The position numbers and the translations under genes are program-made. From assembly GCA_016786565.1 (NCBI GenBank), contig JAEUVY010000067.1:1-64000 (forward strand): DNA of 64,000 nucleotides, written 5' to 3'. Below, piece by piece: positions 60,128 through 64,000 of this stretch (position 1 is its first letter; each line of letters opens with the position of its first letter). This DNA is from Flavipsychrobacter sp. (GTDB lineage Bacteria > Bacteroidota > Bacteroidia > Chitinophagales > Chitinophagaceae). The notes beneath the pieces are model-generated. The model ran no database searches. It saw only the letters and a list, made by a program, of their open reading frames with translations, and was not told the DNA's origin.

Positions 60128-61102
60128 ATGAAAAAATGGTTGTCCATAGCCGTACTGGTGATGGCAGGTGTTACGGGTCTTTTTATTTCCGGATTTGACA
60201 TTCCGTTGAAAGGGGCAAGTTTTAACGGAGCGCCGAAGACTGAGGCTCAGCTGGGTGAAAAGTTGTTTTTCGACAAGATGCTGTCGGCGGATCGCTCGCT
60301 GAGCTGCGCATCCTGCCATATTCCGTCGCATGGGTTTGCCGACACGGTTGCTTTCAGTCGCGGAGTGGGTGGCAGGCTTGGTAAGCGCAACACGCCATCG
60401 AGCGCCAATGTTGCCGATAGGCCCTACTTGTTCTATGACGGGCGGGCAGCATCGCTGGAAGACCAGGTGCGCTTTCCCATTGAAGACCACAACGAAATGG
60501 ACCTGCCGATAGCAGAGGCAGTGAAGAGGGTGGCAGCCGATAAGAAATATGCTGCCTGGTTCAGGAAAATATACGGAGAGGCACCAACGGCCAAATCATT
60601 GCAGGCGGCCATTGCGGCCTTTGAGCGCACCATAGAAACATCCAGAACCCCGTTTGACAGGTATATGGCGGACGATGAAAAGGCAATGTCGGCATCGGCC
60701 ATCAGAGGAAGAGAGCTTTTTATGAGCGATAGGGCTAAGTGTTTTGATTGTCACTTCTCGCCCGATTTCACCGGTGATGAGTTCAGGAACATAGGTTTGT
60801 ACGATGGTGTAACGCTCAATGATGAGGGTAGGTATGGCATCACCAAAGACAAGAACGATCTGGGAAAGTTCAAAGTGCCGGGGCTACGGAATGTAGCCGT
60901 AACCGGACCATACATGCACAATGGTATGTTCCGCACACTGCGTGAAGTGATAGAGTATTACAATGATCCGTACAAGGTGGTAAATGCACCCGTAAACATA
61001 GATACAGCCCTTGCAAAACCACTGAACCTTACAGAGCAGGAGAAGACCGATCTCGAGAACTTCCTTCTGGCGCTTACCGACGACCGCTTCGTGAACAAGT
61101 GA
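60128..61102 (+). CDS. Di-heme cytochrome-c peroxidase family protein
   Basis: A 324-residue periplasmic di-heme protein of the CcpA/MauG family, which reduces hydrogen peroxide with electrons from cytochrome c. After a signal or anchor (MKKWLSIAVLVMAGVTGLFISG) come two heme-binding motifs: CASCH at residues 60-64 and CFDCH at 205-209. Other family marks are LGEKLFFDKMLSADRSLSC, RNTPSSANVADRPYLFYDGRAASLEDQ and the C-terminal KVPGLRNVAVTGPYMHNGMF with the heme-ligand-region Met-His. It is the first gene of a plus-strand pair; the next gene starts near or across its stop codon. Confidence 0.94.
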   Translation: MKKWLSIAVLVMAGVTGLFISGFDIPLKGASFNGAPKTEAQLGEKLFFDKMLSADRSLSCASCHIPSHGFADTVAFSRGVGGRLGKRNTPSSANVADRPYLFYDGRAASLEDQVRFPIEDHNEMDLPIAEAVKRVAADKKYAAWFRKIYGEAPTAKSLQAAIAAFERTIETSRTPFDRYMADDEKAMSASAIRGRELFMSDRAKCFDCHFSPDFTGDEFRNIGLYDGVTLNDEGRYGITKDKNDLGKFKVPGLRNVAVTGPYMHNGMFRTLREVIEYYNDPYKVVNAPVNIDTALAKPLNLTEQEKTDLENFLLALTDDRFVNK

Positions 61103-61113
61103 TATATTCGCTG

Positions 61114-61887
61114 ATGGCCGGCAGTGCAGATCTGAAACTATTATTGGATGCTAAGGCAGCGATGTATAACCGAAAGGAGTTCATTGCCCGCGATCCTATA
61201 TGCATTCCGCATAGTTTCACGAAGCGACAGGACATAGAGATTTCGGGCTTTTTCGCGGCCACACTTGCGTGGGGCAATCGCACAACGATCATCAATAGTT
61301 GCAGGCGACTGATGTCTATGATGGACAATGCCCCGCATGAGTTCATCACAGGGCACAGGGACACCGACCTGAAACCTTTTCTTTCGTTTGTGCACCGCAC
61401 CTATAACGCTACCGACCTTCTGTATTTTATTGATGTGCTACAGCGGCATTACAAAGAACACACATCGCTTGAAGAAGCTTTTGTGCCCGGAAGTAAATAC
61501 AAGGAGCCTACTGTGGAGCAAGCCTTGGTGCGCTTTCATGAATACTTTTTTGAAGGAGAGCATCCCGACCGTACCCGCAAGCATGTAGCCACACCCGCAC
61601 GCAATTCGGCATGCAAAAGACTGAACATGTATCTGCGGTGGATGGTGCGCAAAGACAAGTGTGGCGTAGATTTCGGGATATGGAAGAAAATAAGTCCGGC
61701 TCAACTGGTGTGCCCGCTGGATGTGCATGTGGCAAGGGTGGCTGCAAGACTGGGTATGATACCCAACGACAAGGCCGACTGGAAGAACGCGCTGTTGTTG
61801 ACAGAACAACTGAGAGCTATGGATGCAGCAGACCCGGCAAGGTATGATTTTGCATTGTTCGGGTTGGGGGCCGAGGAGCGGCTATGA
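61114..61887 (+). CDS. TIGR02757-family protein
   Basis: A 257-residue protein of the uncharacterised TIGR02757 family, found mainly in Bacteroidota. It starts with LKLLLDAKAAMYNRKEFIARDPI and has ISGFFAATLAWGNRTTIINSCRRLM (about 46-70), KRLNMYLRWMVRKD (about 165-178) and the C-terminal LDVHVARVAARLGM near 205-218, the last resembling the helix-hairpin-helix DNA-glycosylase fold, so a DNA or RNA repair role is possible but not shown. The ATG at 61114 is preferred to a GTG at 61099, which overlaps the peroxidase stop. Its 3' end overlaps the convergent GT39 gene by six bases. Confidence 0.88.
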   Translation: MAGSADLKLLLDAKAAMYNRKEFIARDPICIPHSFTKRQDIEISGFFAATLAWGNRTTIINSCRRLMSMMDNAPHEFITGHRDTDLKPFLSFVHRTYNATDLLYFIDVLQRHYKEHTSLEEAFVPGSKYKEPTVEQALVRFHEYFFEGEHPDRTRKHVATPARNSACKRLNMYLRWMVRKDKCGVDFGIWKKISPAQLVCPLDVHVARVAARLGMIPNDKADWKNALLLTEQLRAMDAADPARYDFALFGLGAEERL

Positions 61888-63537
61888 TCGTTTCTCCAGT
61901 TTCAGGAGGCAATAGTGTTTCACCTCTTTATCTCGTGTAGCAGGGTTCAGGAAGCCTGGTGTTAGTTCGCTCACTTTATAGAATACCCCTTCTTTTTCGG
62001 TAGTGTACCTGATGCCCATTTGGTTGATCTGAGGCAGGTGTTCGGGCATAGTAAGCAGGTATTGTCTTGAACCTATATCGGTAAGTGTATCTATGCTGAT
62101 GATGGTGCCGTTGGCATAGAACCTTATCGCGTTGATGGGGTCGTCTATACGGTACACGGCTACATCTTCTGTTTTGATCCCTTTTTCCCTGATGTAGCGA
62201 CCCGTTTGTGAGCCCACCTGATAGGACAGCAGATTGTAATAGAAGAAGTTGGTAAGCAACGCATTTACGATGATGATGCCCGCGGCCGGCAGCCACAGCA
62301 ATTTTCCCTGCAGCTTTTTATTGAAGGCTAGGTATAACCAGAGCCCTACGCCGGATGTCCAAAGCGCCATCAGCACTATTCCACCGCTGAACGACCATGC
62401 TGTAAGTACCAGCAACGCCACAAGCAGCAGCACCGTGATGACGATATGTGTCGGCACCATCACCTTTGTGAGGCGGGGATAAGCGCCGCTGAGCATTTCC
62501 TGTATGAGTCGGGCGGTCATGATAGCAGCAAGCGGGAAGGCAACGAAAATATAGTGCGGCAACTGGTAGGCTGATGAACCCAATGCCAGATAGGCGAGTA
62601 TGAAGCCGCCGGTGGTGATCCACTCGCCGGAGAGGGGTAAGCGGAACTTGTTACGGATAAGCGAGCCTACGTTCAGTATGATAGCCGTGATGAAGAGGAA
62701 GATCCATGGCAGGAAAGACCACAGCATGTTCAGCATCAGGAAATCCAACTTGGCGCCGTTGCTCCACGGGCTTTCGCCGGTGATGCGGCCGAAGCTCTGC
62801 GACCAATAGAAGAATCGGAGCCCTGAAACACCGGTTGTGCCATTCACCAGTTTTTCCGGGTGCATATCGAACTGCTGATACAGGCCAACGCTCATGGGTA
62901 TGAGCATAACGGCTATAACCAATAGGGCGGGAATAAAGCCGGGACTCAGGAAATTCTTCCATTGGCGTTTAAGGACCCAGTCGGTACCGAAACACAATAC
63001 CGGTAATATGAGGGCTATGGGTCCCTTGGTCATCATGCCCAGTGCAATTGCGGCCGCTCCACCCATCAGGTAAAGCAGGCGACGGGATACGACCCATTCC
63101 TGTATCAACCAGATGGAGGTGACTGCACAACTCATCAGCACTGTATCGCACCGCACATCATTTGTCCACAGGAACATACCCTGGCAACTTGCCAGAATAA
63201 GTGCTGCCATGCGACCGGTAGATTCGTCGTACAGTCGTTTTGCCAGTTTGTATGTGGCAAAAATGGCCCACAACGCAAACAATAGTGAAGGGAACTTGTA
63301 ACCAAAGTTGTTGACGCCGAAGATCTTCATACTTGTTGCACTGAGCCAGAACAACAAGGGTGGTTTGTCCAGATATTCTATGCCCCGGTCGTAGACGTGC
63401 AGGTAGTCTCCGCTCACCATCATTTCCCGGCTTATCTCGGCATATTGCGATGCGTCAACATCCATTGTATCTACCCGCACAGCTGTGAAGTAGATGAGGG
63501 CGATCACAATAAATATCCAGAACGGGATCCGTGGCAT
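61882..63537 (-). CDS. GT39-family membrane glycosyltransferase (ArnT/PMT-like)
   Basis: A 551-residue integral membrane protein of the dolichyl-phosphate-mannose/ArnT (GT39) superfamily, which moves a sugar from a lipid-phosphate carrier to a target outside the cytoplasmic membrane. The first loop holds the acidic catalytic region MDVDASQYAEISREMM (D-x-D near residue 25) and YDRGIEYLDKPPLLFWL, both typical. Many hydrophobic helices follow (residues 90-420) and a soluble C-terminal domain of about 130 residues (VAVYRIDDPINAIRFYANG). The lipid-linked donor could come from a polyprenyl-phosphate GT2 such as that at 34.5-35.2 kb. Lipid A or protein may be the acceptor. Confidence 0.93.
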   Translation of the reverse strand: MPRIPFWIFIVIALIYFTAVRVDTMDVDASQYAEISREMMVSGDYLHVYDRGIEYLDKPPLLFWLSATSMKIFGVNNFGYKFPSLLFALWAIFATYKLAKRLYDESTGRMAALILASCQGMFLWTNDVRCDTVLMSCAVTSIWLIQEWVVSRRLLYLMGGAAAIALGMMTKGPIALILPVLCFGTDWVLKRQWKNFLSPGFIPALLVIAVMLIPMSVGLYQQFDMHPEKLVNGTTGVSGLRFFYWSQSFGRITGESPWSNGAKLDFLMLNMLWSFLPWIFLFITAIILNVGSLIRNKFRLPLSGEWITTGGFILAYLALGSSAYQLPHYIFVAFPLAAIMTARLIQEMLSGAYPRLTKVMVPTHIVITVLLLVALLVLTAWSFSGGIVLMALWTSGVGLWLYLAFNKKLQGKLLWLPAAGIIIVNALLTNFFYYNLLSYQVGSQTGRYIREKGIKTEDVAVYRIDDPINAIRFYANGTIISIDTLTDIGSRQYLLTMPEHLPQINQMGIRYTTEKEGVFYKVSELTPGFLNPATRDKEVKHYCLLKLEKRS

Positions 63538-63556
63538 GATAAAACTTTTCCAGCCG

Positions 63557-63564
63557 CAAAAATA
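63557..63564 (-). promoter_or_regulatory. -7 box (TATTTTTG) of the GT39 gene
   Basis: The minus strand reads TATTTTTG, an exact match, 19 bases before the ATG at 63537. Confidence 0.5.
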
Positions 63565-63580
63565 GTCGCAATTTTATGGT

Positions 63581-64000
63581 ATGCTTCAATTAAAATATTA
63601 TTCCTACGACCTGCCTTTCGAATACCCGTTCACCATAGCCAAGGGCACCAAAACGCATCAGCCCACATTGATCACGGCATTGGGAATGGGTAATATGTAT
63701 GGTTTCGGGGAGGCGCCGGCCATAGCGTATTACGATGTGACTGTGGACGGCATGAAGCAGGTGCTTGCAGAGAAAAAGGGAATGATAGAGAAGTTCGCAC
63801 TTACCGATCCGGCTCGCTTTTGGCATTTTCTGCATCATCTTATTCCCGGTCAGCATTTCCTGACGGCAGCACTTGATATTGCCGGCTGGGACCTTTTCGC
63901 GCAGATGCGCAGGATGCCGTTGTATAAGTTATTGGGTATAGAAAGAGGGTCTATGCCGGTCACCGACTACACGATAGGTATGGACACTGCTGAGAATATG
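63581..64000 (+). CDS. Dipeptide epimerase (enolase superfamily), N-terminal part
   Basis: The frame from the ATG at 63581 is open to the window edge (140 codons). The segment looks like the N-terminal capping domain of an enolase-superfamily enzyme, most like L-Ala-D/L-Glu epimerases used to recycle murein peptides: LKYYSYDLPFEYPFTIAKGTKT, YGFGEAPAIAYYDVT and ALDIAGWDLFAQMRRMPLYKLLGIE. The catalytic lysines and metal ligands are in the missing C-terminal barrel, so the exact reaction is not proved. A weak -7-like CAATTTTA ends four bases before the ATG. Confidence 0.85.
   Translation, partial: MLQLKYYSYDLPFEYPFTIAKGTKTHQPTLITALGMGNMYGFGEAPAIAYYDVTVDGMKQVLAEKKGMIEKFALTDPARFWHFLHHLIPGQHFLTAALDIAGWDLFAQMRRMPLYKLLGIERGSMPVTDYTIGMDTAENM

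Overview
The window looks like chromosomal DNA of a member of the Bacteroidota, most likely a Chitinophagales/Chitinophagaceae-type organism. The evidence is two giant PKD-repeat proteins ending in the gliding-motility/type IX secretion (type B) sorting domain, a kynurenine 3-monooxygenase of bacterial type, a FadL-type porin paired with an SGNH lipoprotein, an atpB-E-F-H-A cluster whose a subunit has an exported N-terminus, many lipoproteins, and repeated TAnnTTTG promoter -7 boxes with little sign of Shine-Dalgarno sequences. Both edges cut a gene: an exported protein on the left (minus strand) and a dipeptide epimerase on the right (plus strand).

Layout. 1-6.95 kb: partial exported protein, a repeat-rich gap, then a plus-strand run of a TPR protein, a CarboxypepD-like protein, kynurenine 3-monooxygenase and recJ. 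7-18.6 kb: DegT aminotransferase and GT2 (divergent), an MsbA-like exporter, an ORF6N protein, an LpxD-like acyltransferase, a GNAT enzyme, a tiny lipoprotein, msrB, photolyase, an Ig-like lipoprotein, a nitrilase-family amidase, an unknown exported protein and a ComF protein. 18.7-27.5 kb: FadL plus SGNH lipoprotein, recG, a one-gene ATPase/nuclease-like element bounded by 70-bp direct repeats, ispE, an ABC ATPase and a cobalamin adenosyltransferase. 27.6-34.4 kb: a B12-binding mutase subunit with an enoyl-CoA hydratase and a barrel protein, then the ATP synthase operon. 34.5-41.2 kb: a GT2, two tandem outer-membrane barrels, 3-hydroxyacyl-CoA dehydrogenase, a basic orphan exported protein, an FAH-family hydrolase and carbonic anhydrase. 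41.2-48.3 kb: the minus-strand operon nadC, lipid kinase, TIM-barrel-like lipoprotein, TPR lipoprotein, with mutL divergent. 48.5-57.8 kb: two tandem PKD proteins of about 1500 residues. 57.8-64 kb: sigma factor, rsmE and DUF4159 operon, cytochrome-c peroxidase, a TIGR02757 protein, a GT39 glycosyltransferase and a partial epimerase.

How the genes fit together. Most of the window is housekeeping: DNA repair (recJ, recG, mutL, photolyase), envelope biogenesis (MsbA, LpxD, glycosyltransferases, barrels, lipoproteins), acyl-CoA and B12-dependent metabolism, tryptophan and aromatic catabolism, and energy conversion. The parts least explained by known families are the repeat-bounded ATPase cassette at the 3' end of ispE, the paired lipoproteins at 41.2-44.6 kb, the colinear tandem PKD giants, the basic orphan at 38.3 kb, and a group of genes whose promoter -7 box sits only 4-5 bases before the start codon. 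No tRNA, rRNA, CRISPR array or recognisable insertion-sequence transposase was seen.
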